Part shown: piece after piece, positions 29,903 through 37,629 of the stretch
Layout of the letters: every line of letters starts with the position of its first letter
Numbering within the stretch: position 1 is the first letter of the stretch
Origin: Streptomyces tateyamensis
GTDB lineage: Bacteria > Actinomycetota > Actinomycetes > Streptomycetales > Streptomycetaceae
Length of the DNA: 40,667 nt
NCBI RefSeq assembly: GCF_003205575.1
Contig: NZ_PYBW01000008.1
Location: forward strand, 1-40,667
Reading direction: 5' to 3'
The notes under the pieces: generated by a model
Seen by the model: the letters and a program-made list of their open reading frames with translations, nothing else
Database searches by the model: none
What the model was told of the DNA's origin: nothing
Program-made: the position numbers and the translations under genes

Positions 29903-31195
29903 GTGAAGTTCCGTGCCAAACGCTCCACCGCCGAGGTCCTGACGACCGAGCAGGCGGCGGGCGCCAGGCAAGCCGTACCGCCCGTCGCCCCGCCCGTCGC
30001 AGGGCCCGGGGAGGCAGCGGCGGCGAGGGTGCCGATGCAGCCCGCCGCCCCGCGCTCGGCGCCGCCGCCGCCGGAGGACCCGGAGCTGATCAGAGCCAGC
30101 CTGGCGGCTCTCGAGCCCTATGCGGACCAACTGGCCGGGTACTTCTACGCCACGCTGTTCAACCGCTACCCCGAGGTGCGCGAGCTCTTCCCGGTGGACC
30201 TGGATCCCCAACAGGACCGGCTGCTGCGGGCGCTGCTGATGGTCGTGGAGCTGGTGGACGATCCGGCCAACCTGGTCGCGTTCTGCTCACACCTGGGCCG
30301 CGACCACCGCAAGTTCGGCACCGAGACCGCCCATTACGGCGCCGTCGGCGAGTGCCTGCTGGCCACCCTGGCGCACTTCGCCGGCCCCGCCTGGACGGCG
30401 GACACCGCCGCCGCCTGGACCCGGGCCTACACCACCGTCGCCGAGGTGATGGACCAGGCCGCCCAGGCCGACGCCGCCGTCCACCCGGCCAGCTGGACGG
30501 CCCGGATCGTGGCCCACCGCCGGCACAGCCAGGACCTGGCCGAGTTCACCGTGCGCACCGACCAGCCGTACCCGTTCACCGGCGGACAGTACGTCAGCAT
30601 GGAGACCCCCTGGGCGCCCCGGGTCTGGCGGTACTACTCGCCCGCCAACGCCCCGCGCCCCGACGGCACCCTGACCTTCCACGTCCGCGCCGTCACCGGT
30701 GGCCGGGTCAGCAACGCGCTGGTGCGCCGGGCCGCCGTCGGCGACGCCGTCCGGCTCGGCTGCGCCCAGGGCGACATGGTGCTCGACCCGCGCTCGCCCC
30801 GGGACGTGGTCTGCGTGGCCGGCGGCACCGGACTGGCCCCGATCCGGGCGCTGATCGAGCAGGCGGCCCTGGACGGGGTGCGCCGGCGGATGGACGTCTT
30901 CCTCGGCAGCCGCACCGCCGCCGACATGTACGGACTGGACGAGCTGCTGGCGCTGGGCCAGCGGCACCGGTGGCTCACCGTGCGGGCCGCGATCGCCGAC
31001 CAGGACGCGCACGACGGCCCCGGCTTCCTGCCCAGGGTGCTCGCCGAGGCCGGCCCCTGGGACCGGCACGACGCCTACCTGGCCGGCCCCGGGCCGATGG
31101 TCGTCACCGCCGGACGGGTGCTGATGCGGGCCGGGATGCCGCTGGAGCGGATCTACCACGACCCGTTCGTCACGCTCGAAGAACCGACCTCCTGA
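29903..31195 (+). CDS. Flavohaemoglobin-like globin - FAD/NAD reductase protein
   Basis: 430 residues from GTG 29903. A Pro/Ala-rich head of about 55 residues precedes a globin domain (60-185) with the distal-side Tyr in YFYATLFNRYPEVRELFP and the likely proximal His in LGRDHRKFG. The reductase half has the FAD motif RVWRYYSPAN (RxYS) and GGRVSNALV. The NAD part has CVAGGTGLAPIRAL and the tail YLAGPGPMVVTAGRVLMRAG. Flavohaemoglobins detoxify nitric oxide by dioxygenation using NAD(P)H. The head is not part of the classical enzyme. It is followed after 10 bp by a PPOX-fold protein. Confidence 0.88.
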   Translation: MKFRAKRSTAEVLTTEQAAGARQAVPPVAPPVAGPGEAAAARVPMQPAAPRSAPPPPEDPELIRASLAALEPYADQLAGYFYATLFNRYPEVRELFPVDLDPQQDRLLRALLMVVELVDDPANLVAFCSHLGRDHRKFGTETAHYGAVGECLLATLAHFAGPAWTADTAAAWTRAYTTVAEVMDQAAQADAAVHPASWTARIVAHRRHSQDLAEFTVRTDQPYPFTGGQYVSMETPWAPRVWRYYSPANAPRPDGTLTFHVRAVTGGRVSNALVRRAAVGDAVRLGCAQGDMVLDPRSPRDVVCVAGGTGLAPIRALIEQAALDGVRRRMDVFLGSRTAADMYGLDELLALGQRHRWLTVRAAIADQDAHDGPGFLPRVLAEAGPWDRHDAYLAGPGPMVVTAGRVLMRAGMPLERIYHDPFVTLEEPTS

Positions 31196-31205
31196 GGAAG
31201 CTCCT

Positions 31206-31913
31206 GTGACCACCCAGCCTCAGTCCCACCAGCGCTTCGGTTCGGCGGGCGAGCACCAGTTGCAGCGCGAGCACGGCACCGAGGAGCGGGCCGCCGAGTT
31301 CTACCGCCGCCAGGTGCGCCCGCAGCTGACCGCGCAGATGCGCACCTTCATCGGCCGGCAGTCGATGGTCTTCCTGGCCAGCTCCGACTCCGGCGGCGCC
31401 TGCGACGCAAGCTTCCGGGCCGGGCCGCCCGGGTTCGTCCAGGTGCTGGACGACCACACCCTGGCCTTCCCCGAGTACAAGGGCAACGGCGTGCTGGCCA
31501 GCGCCGGCAACATCACCGAGAACCCCCACCTGGGCCTGCTCTTCATGGACTTCACCCACGAGCACCTGGGCCTGCACGTCAACGGCACCGCCCACCTGCG
31601 CCCGGACGCCGCACTGCGGCTGGCGCACCCCCAGCTCCCGGTGGAGACGGCGCCCGGGCGGCGGGTGGAGTTCTGGGTCCACCTGAGCGTGGACGAGGCC
31701 TACATCCACTGCTCCAAGCACATCCCGCACCTGGTCCCGGCGCCCCGGCCCCGGCTGGACCGGGTGCGGGACGCGGAGTTCTTCCACACCGCCCCGACGG
31801 ATCCACCGGCCGCGCCGCGGCCGAGCTGGGCGGCGCCCGGCCCGGACCCGGCTGACGAACGGGCGCTGGTCCCGCCGCAGCGCCGGGTCTGGCGGTTCGG
31901 CGCCCGGCGGTAG
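31206..31913 (+). CDS. Pyridoxamine 5'-phosphate oxidase-fold (PPOX) protein
   Basis: 235 residues from a GTG ten bases after the globin-reductase stop, with GAGGAAG ahead. The split-barrel flavin-binding fold is seen in FIGRQSMVFLASSDSGGACD, GPPGFVQVLDDHTLAFPEYK, NPHLGLLFMDF and DEAYIHCSKHIPHL. Long PPOX members like this occur beside or fused to ferredoxin/flavohaemoglobin-type reductases, so it is likely a redox partner. Its cofactor may be FMN or F420; the sequence does not decide. The C-terminal 50 residues are Pro-rich. Confidence 0.87.
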   Translation: MTTQPQSHQRFGSAGEHQLQREHGTEERAAEFYRRQVRPQLTAQMRTFIGRQSMVFLASSDSGGACDASFRAGPPGFVQVLDDHTLAFPEYKGNGVLASAGNITENPHLGLLFMDFTHEHLGLHVNGTAHLRPDAALRLAHPQLPVETAPGRRVEFWVHLSVDEAYIHCSKHIPHLVPAPRPRLDRVRDAEFFHTAPTDPPAAPRPSWAAPGPDPADERALVPPQRRVWRFGARR

Positions 31914-31947
31914 CCTGGCGGGCACGGCGGGAGAACGGGGGAGCGGC

Positions 31948-32445
31948 ATGGTGACGTCGGCCGAGGTGGCGCGGTTCGCGGCACGGGCGCACGCCGGGCA
32001 GCTGGACAAGCTCGGCGTGCCGTACGTCGAGCACCTGCGGGCGGTGGCCGACGGCCTGGCGCCGTTCGGCGAGCGGGCGCAGCAGGCCGGCTGGCTGCAC
32101 GACGTGCTGGAGGACAGCCCGGTGACGGCGGACCAGCTGCTGGCCGCCGGGGTACCGGCCGAAGTGGTGGCCGCGGTGCGGGCGGTGACGAAGGTGGCGG
32201 GCGAGGAGTACCTGGAGCGGGTGCGGGCGGTCACCGCGGACCGGCTGGCCACCCTGGTGAAGATCTCGGACAACGCGCACAACTCGCACCCCGACCGGCT
32301 GGCTGCGCTGCCGGCCGAGCAGCGCGAGCGGCTGGCGGCCAAGTACCGGGCGGCCCGCGCGCTGCTGTGGCCGGCCGCCGGCCGGGAGGCGGTGCTGGCG
32401 ATCGTCGAGCGGGTGAACCCGGCGCTGCTGGCGGAGCTGGGCTGA
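31948..32445 (+). CDS. Small HD-domain phosphohydrolase (RelA/SpoT hydrolase-like)
   Basis: 165 residues. It shows AARAHAGQLDKLGVPYVEHL, QAGWLHDVLEDSPVTADQLL, with the HD metal pair, and VKISDNAHNSHPDRL. This is the compact layout of MESH1/SpoT-hydrolase-like HD proteins, which remove pyrophosphate from ppGpp or related nucleotides. Whether it acts on alarmones is unproven. It is probably its own gene, 34 bp after the PPOX gene. Confidence 0.85.
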   Translation: MVTSAEVARFAARAHAGQLDKLGVPYVEHLRAVADGLAPFGERAQQAGWLHDVLEDSPVTADQLLAAGVPAEVVAAVRAVTKVAGEEYLERVRAVTADRLATLVKISDNAHNSHPDRLAALPAEQRERLAAKYRAARALLWPAAGREAVLAIVERVNPALLAELG

Positions 32446-32478
32446 CGGGCGGCGGGCGGGCCGCGGGCACCGGATCGA

Positions 32479-32778
32479 TCACGAGTCGGGCATCTCTGAC
32501 TTCTCTGACTTCTCTGACTGCGCGTCGTGCTCGGGGGTCCGCTGCGCCGGCAGGCCGCTGCGGTCGTGCTGGAGTTCCCACAACTCGTGGAACCTGCCTG
32601 CGCGGTCGGCGACCAGCTCGGCGAAGCTGCCCTGCTGGATCACCCGGCCGTGGTCGAGCACCACGATCCGGTCGGCGATCTCCACGTTGCTCAGCCGGTG
32701 GGTGACCAGCACCACCGCGCGGTCCCGGGCCACGGCGCGCAGGTTGGCGAAGATGCGGTGCTCGGCGCGCGGATCCAT
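32479..32778 (-). pseudogene. Stump of an ABC exporter ATPase domain
   Basis: The 99-residue frame opens at MDPRAEHRIFANLRAVARDR, which in ABC exporters directly follows the Walker B/D-loop (DEPTAAxDP), and continues with VVLVTHRLSNVEIADRIVVL (switch His) and QQGSFAELV to a normal C-terminus. The membrane domain, Walker A, signature and Walker B are all missing. The tail has a 9-bp triple repeat (SEKSEKSE). It is a 5'-truncated remnant with its breakpoint near 32780. Confidence 0.82.
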
Positions 32779-32920
32779 CGTTATCTAGGGTTGTCAACTC
32801 CTCCTGCAGGTAGGTGGCTACTCTCGCAGCTAGGTACGTAAGGCATATCGACCTGAGCGGATCGGGCCAAGAGACACCGCCAGAGCGGGAACTCGTTCGA
32901 GACTGCGGGTATATAAGGGC

Positions 32921-33538
32921 ATGGACGGTACGCAGGACGACTCGTTGACGGACGACACGCTCTGGGCGCGAGCCCGCGATGGGGATGCCGATGCCTTCGG
33001 TGTCCTGTTCACCCGGCACGCCGATGCGGTCTACACGTACTGCTTTCGGCGGACAGCCTCCTGGTCGGCGGCTGAGGACTTGGTCTCCGTCGTCTTCATG
33101 GAGACCTGGCGGTGCCGTCAGAGGCTGTCCGTGGAGAGCGGCTCCGCCCTGCCTCTGCTGTTCGGCATCGCCCATCGCAGCACGCAGAAGCATCACCGGT
33201 CGCTGACCCGCCATCAAGCTGCGCTGCGGCGCCTTCCCGCCCTACTGCAGGTTCCGGACCCTGCCGATGATGTCGCCCAGCGGATGGACGACGAGCACCG
33301 GATGCGCCGGCTGCGCGAGAACCTGCGGGCGCTTCCTCGCAGGGAGCGGGACGTCCTGGAACTGTGCGTGCTGGGCGAGTTGGACTACGGGGCGGCGGCG
33401 GCCGCGCTCGGAGTTGCGGTGGGCACGGTGCGGTCCCGCCTGTCGCGCGCGCGTGCGCGGCTACGGCAACTTGACCAGGATGCCGCACCCTCGCCCGTTG
33501 CCCTGCTGGCCCAGCCTTCTCTTGAGGAGTTGTCATGA
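32921..33538 (+). CDS. ECF-type RNA polymerase sigma factor
   Basis: 205 residues. Region 2 is LWARARDGDADAFGVLFTRH and WSAAEDLVSVVFMETWR. Region 4 is LPRRERDVLELCVLGELDYG and AALGVAVGTVRSRLSRARAR. Both promoter-binding regions are intact. It should direct RNA polymerase to a small stress-type regulon. The stop overlaps the start of the next gene, a membrane protein in the position where an anti-sigma factor is usual. The sequence before the ATG contains TATATAAGGG, AT-rich for this window. Confidence 0.9.
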   Translation: MDGTQDDSLTDDTLWARARDGDADAFGVLFTRHADAVYTYCFRRTASWSAAEDLVSVVFMETWRCRQRLSVESGSALPLLFGIAHRSTQKHHRSLTRHQAALRRLPALLQVPDPADDVAQRMDDEHRMRRLRENLRALPRRERDVLELCVLGELDYGAAAAALGVAVGTVRSRLSRARARLRQLDQDAAPSPVALLAQPSLEELS

Positions 33539-34257
33539 TCCAAGACCAACTGCCGACTGCCCGGGCGCTCTCCGACGCCCGCAAGGAACTTCGCCTGCGC
33601 GCCCTGCTGGGAGAGATCCAGCAGGTGCCCTCCCTCAGCGGGGCTCGGTCGACGCGCCGTTCCTGGCGTTTGGTCACGGCGACCGCGGTGGTCGCCAGTG
33701 GCGTGTGCGGGTGGGTCGCCGTCGGAACGCTGTCAGGCGCGGACCCCGCCTACGCTTCGTGGACCCCCAGCCCGAGTGCTGTCGCCGCCGCGCAGGTGGA
33801 GGAGTTGGGCCAGACATGCAACCAGCGGCTGCCGCATCCGCCGGCAGAGCAGCCGCCGGCCATGGCCCCGGTTCTCGCCGAGCAACGCGGAGCCTTCTCC
33901 GCCGTTCTGCTCGGCTCGCCCGATCGCATCGCGGTGTGCGTCAGCGGCAAGCACAGCTGGATCGCGGGGTACACCGATTCGCCGACCCTTGATCCTGGTC
34001 AGGTGCTCGCGGTGACCGGAAACGGGGGGAAGACCTCAGGATCAGATGCGGCGCGGTACGTCTACGGCCGGCTGTCGCCTTCGGGAGCCGCAGTCACGGT
34101 TGAGACGTCCGATGGGCGGCACGTCACCGCGAGTGTGCGTGACGGCTACTACTTCGCGTGGTGGCCGTCTGCTGCTGACCCTACGAAGATCATCGCCGCT
34201 GACAGTGCAGGATCCACCGTGGCGTCGACCCAGCCTGCACTCGTACCTCATTCGTAG
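33535..34257 (+). CDS. Membrane-anchored protein coupled to the sigma factor
   Basis: 240 residues; ATG overlaps the sigma-factor stop. A short cytoplasmic part (ARALSDARKELRLRALLGEI) of about 45 residues leads to one membrane helix (LVTATAVVASGVCGWVAVG) and an external domain rich in beta strands with two Cys (QTCNQRLP, IAVCVSGKHS). This is the layout expected of an anti-sigma or signal-receiving partner, but the zinc anti-sigma motif HxxxCxxC is absent. The family is not recognised; function is inferred from coupling only. Confidence 0.75.
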   Translation: MIQDQLPTARALSDARKELRLRALLGEIQQVPSLSGARSTRRSWRLVTATAVVASGVCGWVAVGTLSGADPAYASWTPSPSAVAAAQVEELGQTCNQRLPHPPAEQPPAMAPVLAEQRGAFSAVLLGSPDRIAVCVSGKHSWIAGYTDSPTLDPGQVLAVTGNGGKTSGSDAARYVYGRLSPSGAAVTVETSDGRHVTASVRDGYYFAWWPSAADPTKIIAADSAGSTVASTQPALVPHS

Positions 34258-34423
34258 TGTCCGGCGCGTGCGCATCGTGAGTCTGCGCATGGGTCGCATG
34301 GACCTGATCGGCCCCTCGCTGAGGGGGCGGGTGGTCGGGAGGGGAGCGGGACTGGTTTCCGTGTCCACTCCCGCCACCCGAACAGGACGAACCCGGTCTC
34401 GAGAGTTGCTGTCCAGGGAACGC

Positions 34424-34459
34424 GGAAGGTCCCCGCCTGCGCGCCGGCGGGGACCTTCC
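34424..34459. terminator. Bidirectional terminator hairpin
   Basis: A perfect 14-bp stem, GGAAGGTCCCCGCC and GGCGGGGACCTTCC, with an 8-nt loop sits between the convergent sigma-operon and small-membrane-protein genes. Confidence 0.85.
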
Positions 34460-34477
34460 TGGTGACGCATCAACAGG

Positions 34478-34822
34478 TCACGAGGCGGGGGGTGTCCGCC
34501 GCAGCCTGGAAACTGCCCTGAGGACACGACGGATCAGGACAATCCCCCCGTAGAGAAGCAGTACGAGAATGCCCACGATGATCACGCGGCCGATATTGTC
34601 AGTAACAGTGAGGACACCGCGGCTCGCACCCAGGATCCGGGGAGGTTCTCCCACGACCGCAAGCAGGCCGACCAGCCCCGGAAGCCATTCCAGGTAGGTG
34701 CGACGGCGCGTGTGGTCAGAACGCGAACTCCTGCGCATCCGCAGATTCAGGACAAGTCCAATGCTCGCGAAAATCAACAGGACACCGACCCAGACAACGG
34801 GCCACTGCGCGGTACTGAACAC
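34478..34822 (-). CDS. Small membrane protein, unknown
   Basis: 114 residues from a GTG at 34822. Membrane helices are at WPVVWVGVLLIFASIGLVLN, a weaker one at WLPGLVGLLAVVG, and IVGILVLLLYGGIVLIRRVL. Between them is a basic segment (RMRRSSRSDHTRRR). No family is recognised. It lies 61 bp downstream of the secreted-protein gene and points the same way, so they may be co-transcribed. Confidence 0.65.
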   Translation of the reverse strand: MFSTAQWPVVWVGVLLIFASIGLVLNLRMRRSSRSDHTRRRTYLEWLPGLVGLLAVVGEPPRILGASRGVLTVTDNIGRVIIVGILVLLLYGGIVLIRRVLRAVSRLRRTPPAS

Positions 34823-34883
34823 GTCCTCCCCTTTCCTATCCTCTTCTCCAAGCCATCATGGCACTGCGTCCGCGAGATCGGTA

Positions 34884-35507
34884 CTAGCCGACGTTGCAGC
34901 TCTCCTGCTCGGAGTAGAGGCCGGTCGCCCCACCGCGGATCTGCATGCAGGGGTACGCGTCAACCCCCCAGAAGTTGAAGTGGAACGACTGGTACTGGCG
35001 CACCTCCCAGCCGACGTTGCGGGAGCCGGAGTTGCTGAGGCCCTCGTACGAGTTGGTGCCCGCCCCCTGGGCACCGACGTTGGTCGTGTAGTAGCTGGTG
35101 ATCGAGGAGCCGTTGCTGCACCAGTCGGCCTCCATCCAGGTCGAACCGGTCTTGACCGTGAAGTCGTACCAGTCGTCGTACCAGTACTGGCTCCAGCAGC
35201 CACCGCTGTCGGGGTGGACCACGTTCGGAGAGGCGGCGCCTGCGGCGCCACCCACTCGGGTGGCCTGTCCCGTACGAACCACCTTGGTGCCGGTGTTGTG
35301 CGTCATGTGCTTCACGGACTGCTGCAGCAGGTCCCGCTCGTGGACCGACAGCGCCTTGATGGCTGCGGCCTTGTCCTGCGCGGCATCCACCTTCAGGACC
35401 ACGGCCTGCTCGCCGGCCAGGTCCTCACCGCTCGCGGCGGACGCAGTGCCCGCCAGCGGCGTGAGGATCAGCCCGAGGGCTGCCACGCCTACGGCTATAG
35501 TGCGCAA
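34884..35507 (-). CDS. Secreted protein of unknown family, Trp/Tyr-rich
   Basis: 207 residues from a TTG at 35507 with GGGGAAGGAA before it. A Sec signal peptide (RTIAVGVAALGLILTPLAGT, then ASA) should be cleaved after about residue 24. The mature part has a helical segment (DKAAAIKALSVHERDLLQQS) and then an aromatic-rich beta-type domain with WSQYWYDDWYDFTVKTGSTW and four Cys that could pair. No catalytic motif is seen. It could be a small lectin-like, inhibitor or toxin-like exoprotein; none is supported strongly. Confidence 0.75.
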   Translation of the reverse strand: MRTIAVGVAALGLILTPLAGTASAASGEDLAGEQAVVLKVDAAQDKAAAIKALSVHERDLLQQSVKHMTHNTGTKVVRTGQATRVGGAAGAASPNVVHPDSGGCWSQYWYDDWYDFTVKTGSTWMEADWCSNGSSITSYYTTNVGAQGAGTNSYEGLSNSGSRNVGWEVRQYQSFHFNFWGVDAYPCMQIRGGATGLYSEQESCNVG

Positions 35508-35938
35508 CTCGATTTCCTTCCCCTCCCGGCCGCCCCTCCCATCGAGCGGCGGCCCGTGACAAGGAACCTATCTCTCAAGACACGCACGTTCGATGCTTCG
35601 TGTGAAAATCTGAGGGGAATCTGAGATTTCTCTTGCGGTCCAATTTTATGGAGGGGGAAATTCCGGAAGGTGAACCCGCGAAAATACCCCGAGAAGTCAT
35701 GGCGATCGAAGGGCTTGCGCAAAAGAGACCATGGAACCCTCGATCGGAGCAACAGTATGATCATGCTCCTGTTCTGACGCTGTCAGGTCATCATGAAGCA
35801 TGGAGTCGCTGGAGGCCCTGCGGTACCGACGGTCGGCGTCAGAGGTGGCCCATCGCCCTCACCCGGGACGCTGCTGCGGCAGGGGCTGGTGGTCCCACCG
35901 CCAGGCGGCCGTCGCCCTTCCCCATCCCTGACATAACG
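35508..35938. other. Gene-poor, low-GC intergenic stretch at the edge of the mobile region
   Basis: No convincing gene is seen. The part from about 35560 to 35790 is clearly AT-richer than its neighbours (for example AATCTGAGATTTCTCTTG and GGTCCAATTTTATGG) and includes a dyad, GGAGCA and TGCTCC, around 35745-35768. It probably holds the promoter of the secreted-protein gene and the left boundary of the mobile debris. Confidence 0.5.
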
Positions 35939-36511
35939 TCAAAAGAGCGGCCGGTTCTCGTTGCGGATCATGCGGCGAAGGCTGGCGCGGGCTGCGCTGA
36001 GATCGTCCTCCGTCTCGGCCAGCTGGCGCTGGCTCCCCGCGTACAAGCCCTTCAGCTCGTCAAGTTCGCCGCGCAGGGAACGGTTCTGCCGCGTCAGGTC
36101 CTCGATTCGCTCGGCAAGGTCGGCGGCACCCAGCTGGTCGAGCTGTTGTCCGAGCTGGCGCCGGACCGTCTCTCGGAGCGTTTCGAGTTCGGCACGCAGT
36201 CGCTGGTTGTCGGCTCTCGTGAGCTCCAGGTCGGTGGCCATGCTTGACTGACTGGCCGTCAGCCCAGCCTGGTTGTCGCGGTGGCTCCGGGCGGCTTGCC
36301 GGCTGCGGGCTCGTTCGATGTGCTCGCGGACGCCCTCGGCATAGACCAGCCATGTCGACACCCCGGCGGCCTTGGCCACCGCGGTGAATGTGACGCACTC
36401 ACCGCGCTCGACCATGGCATTGAGTGCGGAGAGAACCTTCCCGCGCTTGTCCCGACTGTCCCTGCGTCGAGCCTCGCGCAGGACATCCCCTGGGGTTCGA
36501 CCCGGACTCAC
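35939..36511 (-). CDS. DUF6262/TnpC-like mobile-element accessory protein
   Basis: 190 residues from a GTG at 36511 that overlaps the integrase-fragment stop (GTGA). The helix-turn-helix-like head KRGKVLSALNAMVERGECVT, TAVAKAAGVSTWLVYA and EHIERARSR is the pattern of the DUF6262/TnpC-like proteins encoded after Tn554-type TnpA and TnpB recombinases. The C-terminal 100 residues are a long coiled coil (LTRADNQRLRAELETLRETV and QNRSLRGELDELKGLY). It probably aids or directs transposition. With the upstream recombinase truncated it is likely an orphan. Confidence 0.78.
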   Translation of the reverse strand: MSPGRTPGDVLREARRRDSRDKRGKVLSALNAMVERGECVTFTAVAKAAGVSTWLVYAEGVREHIERARSRQAARSHRDNQAGLTASQSSMATDLELTRADNQRLRAELETLRETVRRQLGQQLDQLGAADLAERIEDLTRQNRSLRGELDELKGLYAGSQRQLAETEDDLSAARASLRRMIRNENRPLF

Positions 36512-37086
36512 CGGGCATCGCCACGGCGTTGGACCACGCTGAGCGGCAGCAGCGTCCGGCCTTCCGAAAGGCGGGCCTTGCGCAGGATCTTGCCGGCCTC
36601 CTCGATCTCGGCGCGCTGGTCCACTGGCAGCTCCTCCAGCCGGTTGCGCATGGTGTCGGCGACGTCGGTGAAGGCGTTGATCTGATCGGCGAGGTTGCGC
36701 AGGACGAACGGGGCGGCGTCCATCGCCTGGGCGGTCTCGCGGTCGGACCGCAGTGCGTGCAGGTGTTCCTCGATTGCGGGAAGGTAGGACGGGTCGGGAC
36801 GGTAGAATCCACACCCGGCGCACTGGAATCGCAGTGCACAACTCTTGCCGCCGGCTTTGACGTTGCTCGGCTCGGTGCAGTTGCCGAACGGCACGGCCAC
36901 CGACCGGGCTTCGTAGGCCGTGGCGGAGGACATCGGGGCGGGCCGACCGTTGCGGTCCACCACTTGAAGGCGGATCGTCTTGATGGCCTCCCGCTTCCTC
37001 TCCAGTGAGACCTTTAATGGTGGAGTCGGGTATTGGAACTCTCTGAATGCCCTGCCCTCGGGCTTCGTGTGGGTGCTGCGGACCGC
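36508..37086 (-). pseudogene. C-terminal fragment of a TnpB/TnpA-type integrase
   Basis: The open frame reads HTKPEGRAFREFQYPTPPLK, KREAIKTIRLQVVDRNGRPA, then the diagnostic FGNCTEPSNVKAGGKSCALR and FQCAGCGFYRPDPSYLPAIE, ending at 36508. This Cys-rich tail belongs to Tn554-like tyrosine recombinases of about 650-700 residues. The catalytic domain is absent because the frame meets a stop at 37099, exactly where the acetyltransferase gene ends. So the element was broken here, perhaps by insertion of the acetyltransferase segment. Confidence 0.75.
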
Positions 37087-37088
37087 TA

Positions 37089-37598
37089 TTAGATCAGGTC
37101 AACGCGGGGGTCGATAGCCCAGTGGTTGGTTCGCAGGACTCGACCGGCGAAGGTCACGTCTTGCTCGCCCAGGAGCCGGAAACCGAGGGTTCGGCAGATG
37201 CCGTTGGACGGGGCGTTCGTTGTTGCCGGAAATGCGTGTATCAGCCCCCACCTGCTGTCGTCGCGGGCCAGCTCCAGCAGCGTGCGGACGCCCTGCTTGC
37301 CGAGTCCCCGTCCCTGGAACTCCGGCAGTACCATCCAGCCGATCTCGGAGATGCGCTCGCCGTCTGCGTCGTGGGGCCACAAGGTCACGGTTCCCGCGAC
37401 CACATCCGGCTCGGCCTCATCGGGCACGATCATCTTGGTCCAGTCGGTGCCTGCCGCCGCCCGTTGAACATCACGGTGGACCTTCGCCTCCATGCCTTCG
37501 CGAGGCAGCGGGCCGCCCAGCTCGGCCATCATGACAGGGTCGCATCGCATCCGGACGTAGGCGTCGACGTCGACGTGCTCAACATTACGTAGCAGCAT
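37089..37598 (-). CDS. GNAT N-acetyltransferase
   Basis: 169 residues from ATG 37598, with GGGAG eight bases before. The fold shows VDVDAYVRMRCDPVMMAELG, the acetyl-CoA segment IGWMVLPEFQGRGLGKQGVR and AFPATTNAPSNGICRTLGFR. It resembles RimJ/RimL-type enzymes that modify small amines or drugs. Its stop falls at the junction with the truncated integrase, so it may have arrived as cargo of the mobile region. Substrate unknown. Confidence 0.88.
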   Translation of the reverse strand: MLLRNVEHVDVDAYVRMRCDPVMMAELGGPLPREGMEAKVHRDVQRAAAGTDWTKMIVPDEAEPDVVAGTVTLWPHDADGERISEIGWMVLPEFQGRGLGKQGVRTLLELARDDSRWGLIHAFPATTNAPSNGICRTLGFRLLGEQDVTFAGRVLRTNHWAIDPRVDLI

Positions 37599-37629
37599 CT
37601 GTGTTGCTCCCTTGCCTTGGATATGGACG

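Noticed and set aside
29731..31209. 492-residue frame overlapping the globin-reductase on the same strand
   Set aside because: Low-complexity Arg/Pro/Gly sequence; the other frame holds the globin, FAD and NAD motifs.
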